From positions 1,674,001 to 1,738,000 of the forward strand of contig NZ_CP027194.1 of assembly GCF_002970935.1 (NCBI RefSeq): a DNA stretch of 64,000 bases. Direction: 5' to 3'. Below are positions 25,664-36,540 of the stretch, piece after piece (position 1 is the first letter of the stretch; every line of letters starts with the position of its first letter). The position numbers and the translations under genes were made by a program. Source of the stretch: Lactobacillus sp. CBA3606 (GTDB taxonomy: Bacteria; Bacillota; Bacilli; Lactobacillales; Lactobacillaceae). The notes beneath the pieces are model-generated. The model made no database searches. It saw nothing but the letters and a program-made list of their open reading frames with translations, and was not told the origin of the DNA.

Positions 25664-26736
25664 TGACGAGTAAAAATTTATATATTGATTTGAATGTGTT
25701 ACAAACCGTGCCATCATCAAATATTAACCGTGACGATACTGGGGCACCGAAAACGGCCCTTTATGGTGGTGTCATGCGGGCGCGGGTTTCTTCTCAAAGT
25801 TGGAAGCATGCGGTTCGGAAGGAATTTAAAAATGACAATGTTTCGGTTGGAACGCGGACTAAAACGGCGCCGACCTTACTAGCGACTGAGTTACAAAAAT
25901 GTGATGCAACCTTAGATGATGCAGCCGCCATGAAAAAAGTGACCGAAATTTTTAAAGCTGCCGGTATTAAGATCAATAAAGATAACGAAACCGGGGCCCT
26001 TTTATTAATTAGTCATGGTCAACTTAGCAAGTTAGCGCAATATGCCATTGATAATGAAGAGCTAGACAAAAAAGAACTGAAAAAAGTGTTAAAAGGCGAC
26101 CAGTCATTGGATTTGGCGTTGTTTGGCCGCATGGTGGCAGATAACCCTGAATTGAATGTGGATGCTTCAGCACAGGTGGCCCACGCGATTTCGACCCACG
26201 AAGTTGTGCCAGAATACGATTATTTCACGGCATTGGATGATGAACAACCTAAAGATACTACTGGTGCAGCAATGTTAGGAACTATCGACTTTAACTCAGC
26301 AACACTCTATCGTTATGCTAATTTGAACATGACTGAATTAAGCCATAATCTCAATGAAACTGATGCGATTCAGGGAGCCACGGCCTTTATTAAAGACTTC
26401 TTGTTGTCAATGCCAAGTGGTAAGCAGAATACATTTGCGAATAAGACGTTGCCTAGTTATGTGATGGTTACATTGCGGACAGATACTCCAGTTAACTTAG
26501 TATCGGCCTTTGAAGAACCAGTTACTTCCAGTAATGGCTATGTTACACCGTCAATTAAAAAACTTGAAGCTGAATATACAGCTACGCGTCAATTTTTGGC
26601 ACAACCACTCGAAAATTTAATTTTGAGTAAAAATGAGTCACAGGTTGGAAAACAGGTCACAAACCTCGATGAACTTTTGGCGCAGGTTACCGAGGCTTTA
26701 TCAAAGGCGGTTCAGGATGAAAACATTAACGATTAA
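25663..26736 (+). CDS. cas7e: Cascade backbone subunit Cas7e (Cse4/CasC)
   Basis: A 357-residue RAMP-type protein with the Cas7e hallmarks LYIDLNVLQTVPSSNINRDDTGAPKTALYGGVMRARVSSQSWKHAVR split across its first 50 residues, VAHAISTHEVVPEYDYFTALDD, and SATLYRYANLNMTEL. Six copies form the crRNA-binding backbone. The ATG overlaps the cse2 stop; its own end overlaps cas5e by 20 bp. Confidence 0.95.
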   Translation: MTSKNLYIDLNVLQTVPSSNINRDDTGAPKTALYGGVMRARVSSQSWKHAVRKEFKNDNVSVGTRTKTAPTLLATELQKCDATLDDAAAMKKVTEIFKAAGIKINKDNETGALLLISHGQLSKLAQYAIDNEELDKKELKKVLKGDQSLDLALFGRMVADNPELNVDASAQVAHAISTHEVVPEYDYFTALDDEQPKDTTGAAMLGTIDFNSATLYRYANLNMTELSHNLNETDAIQGATAFIKDFLLSMPSGKQNTFANKTLPSYVMVTLRTDTPVNLVSAFEEPVTSSNGYVTPSIKKLEAEYTATRQFLAQPLENLILSKNESQVGKQVTNLDELLAQVTEALSKAVQDENIND

Positions 26737-27400
26737 ATTAACGGCGCCGTTACAGTCGTATGGTAACGAAGCGAGTTTTTCACGGCGTACCACGACGCAT
26801 TATCCGACCAAAAGCGCTGTGATTGGAATGGTTGCAGCAGCTTTGGGTTATCGGCGATCGGATCAGCGGATTTTAGCACTCAATGACTTGAGTTTTGCAG
26901 TCAGGATTGATCAAGTTGCTAAAATACTCACGGATTATCAAACGGTTGAATGGAAAAAGGATACGAGAAAGATTACGTATCGAGACTATCTTCAAGATGC
27001 GGTGTTCATGGTCGCACTCGGTAGTCAGCAGGATCAGTTAATTGATGAGATTCAGGATGCTTTACGTCATCCCCATTTTCAATTGTTTTTAGGGCGGCGT
27101 TCAAATGCTCCGGCTGGTGTTCTTCAGTTACAGGTATTCACAGAGACCACTCCGCTTGCGGTATTAGAACAGATTGCTTGGCAGGCAGCGCCATGGTATC
27201 AAAAAAAGAATCAAGTTCGCACGTTAGACATTGTTGCGGATGCTAATTTAGTGCCAACGGCTCAAGGTGCGATGATTAAAGACCAAGTTGAGTCGTTTGA
27301 CCAACGTAATCGGCGATATGGCTTTCGAGCGATTGCTAAGACCAGCGTCAGCTTGAACCAGCTAGGTTCTCAGGCACATGATATTATGGGATTTCTCTAG
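26717..27400 (+). CDS. cas5e: Cascade subunit Cas5e (CasD)
   Basis: A 227-residue Cas5e. The start at 26717 (MKTLTIKLTAPLQSYG) is the family N-terminus and is preceded by a weak CAGG inside cas7; the longer frame is not supported. Motifs: APLQSYGNEASFSRRTTTHYPTKSAV and the glycine-rich FLGRRSNAPAG. Cas5e caps the 5' handle of the crRNA (here GGTGATCC from the repeat end). Confidence 0.94.
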   Translation: MKTLTIKLTAPLQSYGNEASFSRRTTTHYPTKSAVIGMVAAALGYRRSDQRILALNDLSFAVRIDQVAKILTDYQTVEWKKDTRKITYRDYLQDAVFMVALGSQQDQLIDEIQDALRHPHFQLFLGRRSNAPAGVLQLQVFTETTPLAVLEQIAWQAAPWYQKKNQVRTLDIVADANLVPTAQGAMIKDQVESFDQRNRRYGFRAIAKTSVSLNQLGSQAHDIMGFL

Positions 27401-27412
27401 AAAGGAGCAAGT

Positions 27413-28084
27413 ATGTATTTATCAAGAGTTGAAATTGATTATAACAATCGGTATAAAATCAAAGATTTAACACATCTTGGGGCCTTTCATAATTGGGTTG
27501 AACAGAGTTTTCCGGCTGAACTAGTCGCGGGACAACGGAATCGGCATTTATGGCGGCTTGATGAATTGGCCGGCAGAAAATATTTGTTAGTGTTGAGTGC
27601 CGCTAAGCCCGATTTAGACTTGCTGGTAAAATACGGCGTGCCCGGAACGGCGATAACGAAGTCGTATGATCAATTCTTAGACAAGCTACAGGTCGGGCAA
27701 CGGATGCGATTTCGATTAACGGCTAATCCCACGCATACCATCAGTCAACCAGGTAAAGCGCAAGGTCGAGTGGTCCCACATATTACGATTGACCAGCAAC
27801 GACAATGGTTAATGGATCGTGCTGAAAAAGCAGGCTTTCAGTTAAGCACGCCAGTGGCAGCTGATGTATCGGACTTACAGGAGTCGCGAACCTTCGATAT
27901 TGTTAGTCGAGAATGGCCCGTCTTGCATCGCAAAGCTGGTCGGGGTGTCCGCTTGAGTCGGGTGACTTTTGAGGGCGTCTTAATAATCACTGATGTGGCT
28001 GATTTTAAGCAAACCTTGATTAAAGGACTTGGTCGTGAAAAAGCCTTTGGAATGGGCTTAATGACGGTTATCCCGGAGGATTAG
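27413..28084 (+). CDS. cas6e: crRNA endoribonuclease Cas6e (CasE)
   Basis: A 223-residue Cas6e with double ferredoxin-like fold. It starts MYLSRVEIDYNNR and has AFHNWVEQSF with the likely catalytic histidine, LWRLDEL, and the C-terminal glycine-rich loop KGLGREKAFGMGLMTV typical of RAMP ribonucleases. It cuts each repeat transcript at the base of the CCCCAC/GTGGGG hairpin and remains bound. The ATG follows AAAGGAG. Confidence 0.94.
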   Translation: MYLSRVEIDYNNRYKIKDLTHLGAFHNWVEQSFPAELVAGQRNRHLWRLDELAGRKYLLVLSAAKPDLDLLVKYGVPGTAITKSYDQFLDKLQVGQRMRFRLTANPTHTISQPGKAQGRVVPHITIDQQRQWLMDRAEKAGFQLSTPVAADVSDLQESRTFDIVSREWPVLHRKAGRGVRLSRVTFEGVLIITDVADFKQTLIKGLGREKAFGMGLMTVIPED

Positions 28085-29917
<1,833 letters not shown>

Positions 29918-29931
<14 letters not shown>

Positions 29932-29946
29932 GAACCGCGGTATAAC
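29918..29946 (+). promoter_or_regulatory. probable promoter of the CRISPR array inside the cas2 3' end
   Basis: -10 TATAAC (29941-29946) with -35 TTTTGA (29918-29923) 17 bp upstream; TTGAAA at 29920 is an alternative with 15 bp. Transcription would start about nine bases before the first repeat. Only 29 bp separate cas2 from the array, so the leader must overlap coding sequence. Confidence 0.5.
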
Positions 29947-29960
29947 AGTGATTCTTTAGT

Positions 29961-32003
29961 GTATTCCCCACGCATGTGGGGGTGATCCTTTAACTTTTAG
30001 TCCACCAGCCGTGCATGTGTCGTATTCCCCACGCATGTGGGGGTGATCCTCGAGCCGACAATCTAATTTGGTCTAAGAAAGGGTATTCCCCACGCATGTG
30101 GGGGTGATCCCACTTGTAACCCTACTCTACCAAGGGTTGTAAGGTATTCCCCACGCATGTGGGGGTGATCCTAATGGCAGGGCATCATTGGCACTTGGCT
30201 GCGTAGTATTCCCCACGCATGTGGGGGTGATCCTCATAGCCGCGAATGACGCTACCAATGCCGGTGGTATTCCCCACGCATGTGGGGGTGATCCTGTTAA
30301 CGATCCATCCATGTTATTCAGTAAGTTGTATTCCCCACGCATGTGGGGGTGATCCTCGTCGTTCGTTTCACTACCAATTCCCCTTTCAGTATTCCCCACG
30401 CATGTGGGGGTGATCCTAAATTTACCTTCAATTTAGAAGGAAAAGTAAAGTATTCCCCACGCATGTGGGGGTGATCCCGTTCGAACTCTTCCAAGCGTAG
30501 AAACTTCTACGTATTCCCCACGCATGTGGGGGTGATCCTATCACAAACAGAATCGGCAGGTCACCCTTTATGTATTCCCCACGCATGTGGGGGTGATCCT
30601 CCAGAAACGGCGCTATCAGCAAGTGCGGTTGAGTATTCCCCACGCATGTGGGGGTGATCCTGACAAAACAATCGTCAATGTTGTCATATCCAAGTATTCC
30701 CCACGCATGTGGGGGTGATCCTTTACTAATCCGGTTATAAAACCCGTTAGCATTGTATTCCCCACGCATGTGGGGGTGATCCTGATTATAATTTCAGCTA
30801 TTCAAGTTCAGTTAAGTATTCCCCACGCATGTGGGGGTGATCCTATAAAGCTAAAACTGATGACCAAATTATTAAGGTATTCCCCACGCATGTGGGGGTG
30901 ATCCTTTCTGGCCTAGCGTGCCACGTCTGGGGTTCTCGTATTCCCCACGCATGTGGGGGTGATCCCGATAATTCAAAATGGACACAGTCATATTTGAGGT
31001 ATTCCCCACGCATGTGGGGGTGATCCCAACAACCGTGCTCCCACCGTTATTAGATGATGGTATTCCCCACGCATGTGGGGGTGATCCTAAAATTAATTTC
31101 ATGAAAACGGAAAAGGGCGGGTATTCCCCACGCATGTGGGGGTGATCCCTGGCACCATTTGTTTAGCTGTGTAAACCGAAGGTATTCCCCACGCATGTGG
31201 GGGTGATCCTCGGTTAATTTCACTCTATCTTACCCGCTTTCTGTATTCCCCACGCATGTGGGGGTGATCCTAGAAACCAAGGAAGCAGATATAACAGCAC
31301 CTTGTATTCCCCACGCATGTGGGGGTGATCCCAAAATCACCTTTAATCTGATCTAGCGCCTCTTGTATTCCCCACGCATGTGGGGGTGATCCTAAGCAAC
31401 GTTGATAAACTTTTCAATTCTTGATGTATTCCCCACGCATGTGGGGGTGATCCCATTTTTCTATAAAATATCATTGACATCTATAAGTATTCCCCACGCA
31501 TGTGGGGGTGATCCTCACGGCTAACGTATATTCCTACTTGATTGATGGTATTCCCCACGCATGTGGGGGTGATCCTCACGGCTAACGTATATTCCTACTT
31601 GATTGATGGTATTCCCCACGCATGTGGGGGTGATCCTCAGTCAAAGATGAATTGCAGATCACTTTTACCGTATTCCCCACGCATGTGGGGGTGATCCCAC
31701 GTATGGGAAAGATATGTCTGACGGAGCACAGTATTCCCCACGCATGTGGGGGTGATCCCCAGCCCGAACATCTAATCCCGTATGCACCTCAAGTATTCCC
31801 CACGCATGTGGGGGTGATCCCCAAGCAATGCGAATATCACTGATGGGAAGGTCGTATTCCCCACGCATGTGGGGGTGATCCCGTCAGCTTACTGACGAAG
31901 CGGATATTCAAATCGTATTCCCCACGCATGTGGGGGTGATCCCTTGACGACGGTCTTGAGCGTGTATGTTTTTTTGTATTCCCCACGCATGTGGGGTAGT
32001 CTT
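29961..32003 (+). CRISPR. type I-E CRISPR array, 34 repeats and 33 spacers
   Basis: The 28-bp repeat begins GTATTCCCC, has the palindrome CCCCACGCATGTGGGG and ends GTGATCC. I located all 34 repeat starts: the period is 61 bp except for 34-bp spacers after the 4th (30172-30205) and 30th (31759-31792) repeats. Spacers are otherwise 33 bp. The last repeat (31976-32003) keeps only its first 21 bases, marking the trailer end, so the leader is on the cas2 side. The spacers at 31515-31547 and 31576-31608 are identical, indicating a local duplication. No spacer was seen to match elsewhere in the window by eye. Confidence 0.99.
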
Positions 32004-32015
32004 ATAATTATTCTA

Positions 32016-32300
32016 ATGACGAAGAAAATTGTGAATAAAGACTCATTGAAAAAAGCTATCAGATTCAACGGATATTAGTAATCTTCAAATACGGGTATTT
32101 GTAGACCTACCTAAGATACAATCATTTCAAGATGGTAATAAACAAATAGCTTTAATTACCGCTAATGCTGTATTGGACACTTGAAAGCGGAAAATTATCT
32201 GACCTTACCATTCAATAATCTTGATTGAGTAGCTTTTACGACGGCGTTAATTTGTTATTATATGACAGATATACTGGAATTGGTAGATGGCTCCTTTTAA
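32016..32300 (+). pseudogene. Fic/Doc-family protein remnant
   Basis: Just after the array the plus strand encodes, from 32101, KIQSFQDGNKQIALITANAV, a clear version of the Fic core (H/Q-x-F-x-D-G-N-K-R/Q). A stop follows at 32182. After a frame change, 32187-32300 reads ENYLTLPFNNLD, stop, then VAFTTALICYYMTDILELVD, the usual Fic C-terminal helices. An ATG-led piece at 32016 in a third frame may be the start. With two stops and two frame changes it is dead. Intact relatives transfer AMP or phosphate groups to target proteins. Confidence 0.6.
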
Positions 32301-32863
32301 GCCGATTACAGCGACGCTTCCCATAACGTCTAAACGTAGGCTTCAGTTGTAGCAACTCCTGAAAGATGCCTCGAATGAGTTATTGAAAACTGGTATCGTT
32401 AAAAATAAATTCGGTAATAACGGGTACTGATTGTGCCATATAGTAATAGCCTACTATAGCTAGAATACTCAGTTCTAAAAAGAAATTAACTGATTAAATT
32501 TAGAAACCTTAGTGAAACGGTGCTTAAAGCACAATTTTTATTAAGTCTTTTTTTAATCGGCTATATATCTTTCACAGCATCTAACTAGTTTTAGGAGACA
32601 TTATTTCACGTGAAACAGGCTTACTCTTGCATATATGAAAAAACTGGAAATTAATGATTGGTATTATGCAAAAAAATTATGAGGGTAGTTTACATTTCAG
32701 TGATGTTCATCTAAACTAGAACAAGGCAGATCTTATTACATTCCTTATCATGTTAATGAAAATTATGCGTTTCACACGTCGATAGATGGGTTAAGGATCA
32801 TTAATGAGTAGCCTAGTCTAAATACTGATGACTTTAAAAGCTGATCGTACTTGGAGGATTAGA
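32301..32863. other. non-coding stretch after the Fic remnant
   Basis: AT-rich, with stops in all frames. It holds a parS-like site at 32602-32617. I found no gene, RNA or convincing terminator. The ribosome-binding site of the zinc-ribbon gene (GGAGG) is at its end. Confidence 0.5.
32602..32617. promoter_or_regulatory. parS-like site
   Basis: TATTTCACGTGAAACA differs from TGTTTCACGTGAAACA at one position only. Spo0J/ParB binds such sites near the replication origin. Intergenic. Confidence 0.7.
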
Positions 32864-33253
32864 ATGGAAGAGACAACAAGATTTTGTTTTAAGTGTGGGG
32901 AAAAGATTTCTAGTGACGTTGATTTTTGTCCAAAATGTGGCGCAAAACAACCTAATAATCAGGAACAAAATACAGTAACACCACAGCCTACAGCTACACA
33001 AACGGTTAACAATTATCAAGAGCCAGTTCAAGCGAAAGCTGATGAAAAAACTGGTTGGTTAGTATTCTGGGGCTGGGTTGCAGCTGTTATTGCGCTTTTT
33101 GTTCCAATTATTGGCGTGATTTCAATTGTTCTAGGCGCTATGGTGATTAAAAAGCACCGAACGGTTGCAGGGACGGTTTTAATTGTTTTTGCTATTATTT
33201 TTATTATTCTAGGATTAACCGGATTTTCTGAAGGATTCTTTGGTGCAATCTAA
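32864..33253 (+). CDS. zinc-ribbon membrane protein
   Basis: A 129-residue protein. A zinc ribbon sits at the N-terminus (FCFKCGEKISSDVDFCPKCGAKQ; two CxxC pairs about 16 apart), followed by a Gln/Thr-rich linker and two membrane helices (about 62-85 and 100-122). The start at 32864 has GGAGG nine bases upstream; an in-frame ATG at 32828 has none. Proteins of this layout (zinc-ribbon plus DUF4190-like helices) are common in Firmicutes and have no established function. It stands alone, followed by a hairpin. Confidence 0.8.
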   Translation: MEETTRFCFKCGEKISSDVDFCPKCGAKQPNNQEQNTVTPQPTATQTVNNYQEPVQAKADEKTGWLVFWGWVAAVIALFVPIIGVISIVLGAMVIKKHRTVAGTVLIVFAIIFIILGLTGFSEGFFGAI

Positions 33254-33277
33254 ATTGAAAAATAATTATTAAATATA

Positions 33278-33325
33278 AAATAGGTTCCTAAGGCTGAACA
33301 AAATTAGCTTTAGGGGCTTATTTCA
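33278..33325 (+). terminator. hairpin terminator after the zinc-ribbon gene
   Basis: AAATAGGTTCCTAAGGCT pairs imperfectly with AGCTTTAGGGGCTTATTT around a short loop. The rest of 33254-33622 shows no gene; TTGACT at 33549 could be a -35 for the next gene but its -10 is poor. Confidence 0.45.
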
Positions 33326-33622
33326 CATTTTCTGTTAATTGGTAATGTTATGCTGACGATGTGGTTTACATCTATCAGCATAAATAGGCGATAGTGGAAT
33401 TGTCAGTAGGGGTGTCTTCTTTTCAAGTTACGTCTAACTCAGAAGATGATTCAAACAGTTTTATTTTTTTCGGGTTTAGTTTAACCTATAGATTATAATA
33501 AGGGCTTATTATAGACTAAAGAATGAAATCTGGTACTTACGGTCCATTTGACTATTTTACCAGTAAAGAATGTAAGCTAAACGATAGCTTAAAAAATTTT
33601 ATTTTATGAGAGGATTTTTGCC

Positions 33623-34696
33623 ATGTCTCCTGATGAAGCGAGCTTTAACAAAATGTATGGCGAACCAGAACCAATAAGGATTGCAGACTTTTTTCAAAAT
33701 TCTCCGGTTATTCTACAAGACGCTGCTATCACACCTTTTTTCACACAGCCACAATATAGTGGTATTGATTTTAATCGGTTTATTGATCAAATTGCAGCAA
33801 AACATAGTCCAGCTCAGTTACAGTTGGCGTATGCCTTTTTTATGGAAAAGGACGACATACTTGGTCATATTTTACGAGCGGCTGATGATGTCGATGGTCT
33901 CAAACTAACGGAACAGGCAGACGATGATATTGCTTTTAATTTCTTTATTTGTTGGATATTTGCCAAGCGCTTAAATATGACAGCAATTATTGATTTAGCA
34001 AAGGTATTTCATTTGCTACTAAAATTCCTGTTAGACAATCAGATCCTTAATGCCCAAGCATACGCTGTTCTTCAGCGGATTGGGAATCAAGCTTTAATCG
34101 GTGTAGTCAACGCTCGGCAGGCTGATGAGCATGATTTTAACCAAGAAATGATGTTATTCAGTCAGGGGCGCAAACAAGCCGACAAAATTTTCACTAAACC
34201 GAACTATACAATTGATGTCAAAAAGGCGAAAATTGTCTTAGCTAAGATGAACCGACCGCAATCAGCGCTGGCTAATTTTTCACCTCAGAAACCGGTGAAA
34301 TTAAAAAAGGGGCTGGATCAGCATCAGTTAGACTTAGAATTGAAGCAAGCCCATCGCTTACTTAATGACTTTCAAATGGCAGTTGAAGATGAATTAGCAC
34401 AATCAGATTGGACAGTTTATGAGTCATTGATTTTGCAAATTCATCATAATATGGTAGTGAACTATAATCGACGATTACGACATTGGACACAAGAAAGCTT
34501 GCTGGCTTGTCTGATTAACTGCTATCAAGAAAATCGGCTGTTTGATGCGACACCGACTTTTTTTCGTCTTTTTCAAGGCTATCTATTTTCGATTGAGGAT
34601 CAAGGCGCTATTCAGAATGGTGAGCGCTTATTTATGGCGTTAGAGAATAGTTACAAGTATTACGTGACTAGTAGTGCTAACGCTTTAGTGCACTAA
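33623..34696 (+). CDS. hypothetical protein, unrecognised
   Basis: A 357-residue soluble protein without signal peptide or membrane segment. It is predicted mostly helical, with runs such as KVFHLLLKFLLDNQ and LQIHHNMVVNYNRRLRHWTQESLLACLIN. A central part (about 200-240) is basic and proline-containing (KLKKG, FSPQKPVK). I see no catalytic motif or known family. The ATG follows GAGAGG. It is a single gene between two parS-like sites (32602 and 34751), with stops around it, so a chromosome-related role is possible by position only. The tail half, with its repeated W/Y residues, resembles helical-repeat regulators of the Rgg type in a general way but lacks their N-terminal HTH. Confidence 0.7.
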   Translation: MSPDEASFNKMYGEPEPIRIADFFQNSPVILQDAAITPFFTQPQYSGIDFNRFIDQIAAKHSPAQLQLAYAFFMEKDDILGHILRAADDVDGLKLTEQADDDIAFNFFICWIFAKRLNMTAIIDLAKVFHLLLKFLLDNQILNAQAYAVLQRIGNQALIGVVNARQADEHDFNQEMMLFSQGRKQADKIFTKPNYTIDVKKAKIVLAKMNRPQSALANFSPQKPVKLKKGLDQHQLDLELKQAHRLLNDFQMAVEDELAQSDWTVYESLILQIHHNMVVNYNRRLRHWTQESLLACLINCYQENRLFDATPTFFRLFQGYLFSIEDQGAIQNGERLFMALENSYKYYVTSSANALVH

Positions 34697-34750
34697 AGTC
34701 ATAGCTTTAGGCAAAAACGATAATTGTAGTCTGTTACTCAAGGTGACAAT

Positions 34751-34766
34751 TGTTTCACGTGAAACA
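34751..34766. promoter_or_regulatory. parS site
   Basis: TGTTTCACGTGAAACA, a perfect palindrome that fits the bacterial parS consensus TGTTNCACGTGAAACA. Intergenic, 55 bp after the unrecognised gene. Confidence 0.85.
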
Positions 34767-34922
34767 ATTTAAAGCCTTTTGAGTAACAGGTGGTCAATAC
34801 CGTAAAAATTCTATTAAAACCATGAGTGATTTTTAAGAAATACCAACCTAATCAATTGCAGTTAATGTTAAAATAATAACTGGATTATGTCATTTTAAAT
34901 AAAAGGTCGGGGAAGTTAACTC

Positions 34923-36413
34923 ATGAAACTTAAGCAACAAATGCTATTAGTAGTAGTCATGGTGGTTGGTTTGTTGGTTGGGATGGGGCTCAACGGACAA
35001 GCGGCGACGACGTATCAACGGTCAAAAATCACTAGTTTTGCGACCAGATGGTATTATTCAACGAATAGAACGGCTAAAGTTTATCAGATTAGCGGGGCCG
35101 CTAAAAAAACGAAGTTACGCGCTAACCATTCATTGAAAAACTATACGCAGACTAACTGGAAAGCAACCAAACAAATGACCCTCAAACGGGGGAAAAAATC
35201 GTACCATTACTATTACGTGCAAAATTCGAAACATGGTAAAGTGACGGGCTGGGTGTTAAGCAACAGCTTGAAATCAGCTTTTGGCCGCGCACTTAAGACG
35301 GGAAATAGTAACGGAATGGGCCAATATAAAGTTGATGGGATGAATTTATCAGCTTATTCAACGCGGGCTTTTTCAACGGTGAAGATTGGCAATTATATGA
35401 TGGGTCCCATCAAGTATCAATACATGCCCTCGTATAAAAAGCTTGGTAGCTTCCAAACGAATCCCGAAACTTTGGGTTTGTTACGGCGGACACGGGATAA
35501 GACTAGTCGTTATACCCTTAAAACCAGCATGTATTTACCAATCGATTATAAGAGTACGCCAGCGCATCGGTTTACCAGCAAGAGTGTGTTAGGCAATCCC
35601 CAAAGTGCCACGTTCTCAAAAGATGACCATTATTTATACGTGATGTATACCGATAATACGAAAGCGAATAATGATAGTCAGCCGGGCTGGGTGATTCGCT
35701 ATGACTGGAATCGATTAACCAGCTTGGGCGCCTCAAAGGCCGGTCGGATGGATATGTTGCGGCGAGCAACTAATCGGTATTGGCATGGAACAACGACGGC
35801 CTTTGATCGGCAAGTCTTAGCTTGTATCAAAGTTGGACCACGGTTTGCAACCGGTCATGCACAGTCGTTGGCGTTAAACCCGAAAACGAATGAATTATGG
35901 TTTATCAAAGCGTACAAAAATGGGTATCAAGCGACGGCCGAACGGTTAAATGGCACGACGTTAAGACCAAACGCCGCTGTGCGGTTCCAACTAAAATCAA
36001 ATGTGCATATGGGTAGCGTGTTAACTTTTGACGCTGCTGGGAATGCTTATTTCTGGGCGCAAATGAAGACGGCCTGGCCTAGAGCGGGCGTTAACTCAGT
36101 TAAAATTTATCAGGGTAAGTTAAGCACGAGTAATGTACACTTTAAACTCGTGATGCAAGGCATCAACAAAGCGCCGGGACAGGTGCTCCAGTCGATGAGC
36201 TATAATACAAGCGATCATCGGCTCTACTTAGCGGCGGATGAAAGTATTTTCTCGATTCCAACGAATCGGTTGGGCAAATTGCGCACGAGCGATGTGAGTG
36301 CTAGCAATTTTAGCGGGAATCGTGAATTTGAAGGCTTAGTCTTTAAACACCGGTCCGCAACGGGTTATGTGTTAACTAATAAAGGGCCCGAAATGATGCA
36401 AATGATGCGATAA
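34923..36413 (+). CDS. secreted protein of unknown function
   Basis: A 496-residue protein with a typical signal peptide (basic MKLKQQ, hydrophobic core to about residue 25, cleavage near GQAA). A basic region (about 30-118) contains a GW/SH3-like element (KVYQISGA, KSYHYYYVQNSKHGKVTGWVLSNSL) like those in lactobacillar cell-wall proteins. The remaining ~350 residues have repeated beta-strand units (SATFSKDDHYLYVMYTD, SLALNPKTNELWFIKAY, MSYNTSDHRLYLAADESIFSI) that look like a beta-propeller. No anchor motif is seen, so it is released or held by the basic N-terminal part. The ATG follows GGGGAAG. Function unknown. Confidence 0.8.
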   Translation: MKLKQQMLLVVVMVVGLLVGMGLNGQAATTYQRSKITSFATRWYYSTNRTAKVYQISGAAKKTKLRANHSLKNYTQTNWKATKQMTLKRGKKSYHYYYVQNSKHGKVTGWVLSNSLKSAFGRALKTGNSNGMGQYKVDGMNLSAYSTRAFSTVKIGNYMMGPIKYQYMPSYKKLGSFQTNPETLGLLRRTRDKTSRYTLKTSMYLPIDYKSTPAHRFTSKSVLGNPQSATFSKDDHYLYVMYTDNTKANNDSQPGWVIRYDWNRLTSLGASKAGRMDMLRRATNRYWHGTTTAFDRQVLACIKVGPRFATGHAQSLALNPKTNELWFIKAYKNGYQATAERLNGTTLRPNAAVRFQLKSNVHMGSVLTFDAAGNAYFWAQMKTAWPRAGVNSVKIYQGKLSTSNVHFKLVMQGINKAPGQVLQSMSYNTSDHRLYLAADESIFSIPTNRLGKLRTSDVSASNFSGNREFEGLVFKHRSATGYVLTNKGPEMMQMMR

Positions 36414-36423
36414 TTTAGTGATT

Positions 36424-36460
36424 AACACGTTGGGAAATAAAAATTTCTAGCGTGTTTTTT
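36424..36460 (+). terminator. terminator after the secreted protein gene
   Basis: AACACG...GGAAAT-AAAA-ATTTC...CGTGTT with six T. Confidence 0.7.
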
Positions 36461-36540
36461 GTTAGTAATCAGGCTAAGGCCCCATCTTTTTAAGTAGCGT
36501 AGTATGATAGTTGAGATAAATGAAATGAGAGGAGTCCTGA

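Noticed and set aside
30127-31868. Open frames inside the CRISPR array encoding repeated HPHMRGEY or SPPHAWGI peptides
   Set aside because: They are translations of the repeats and spacers; no ribosome-binding site, and the period follows the array.
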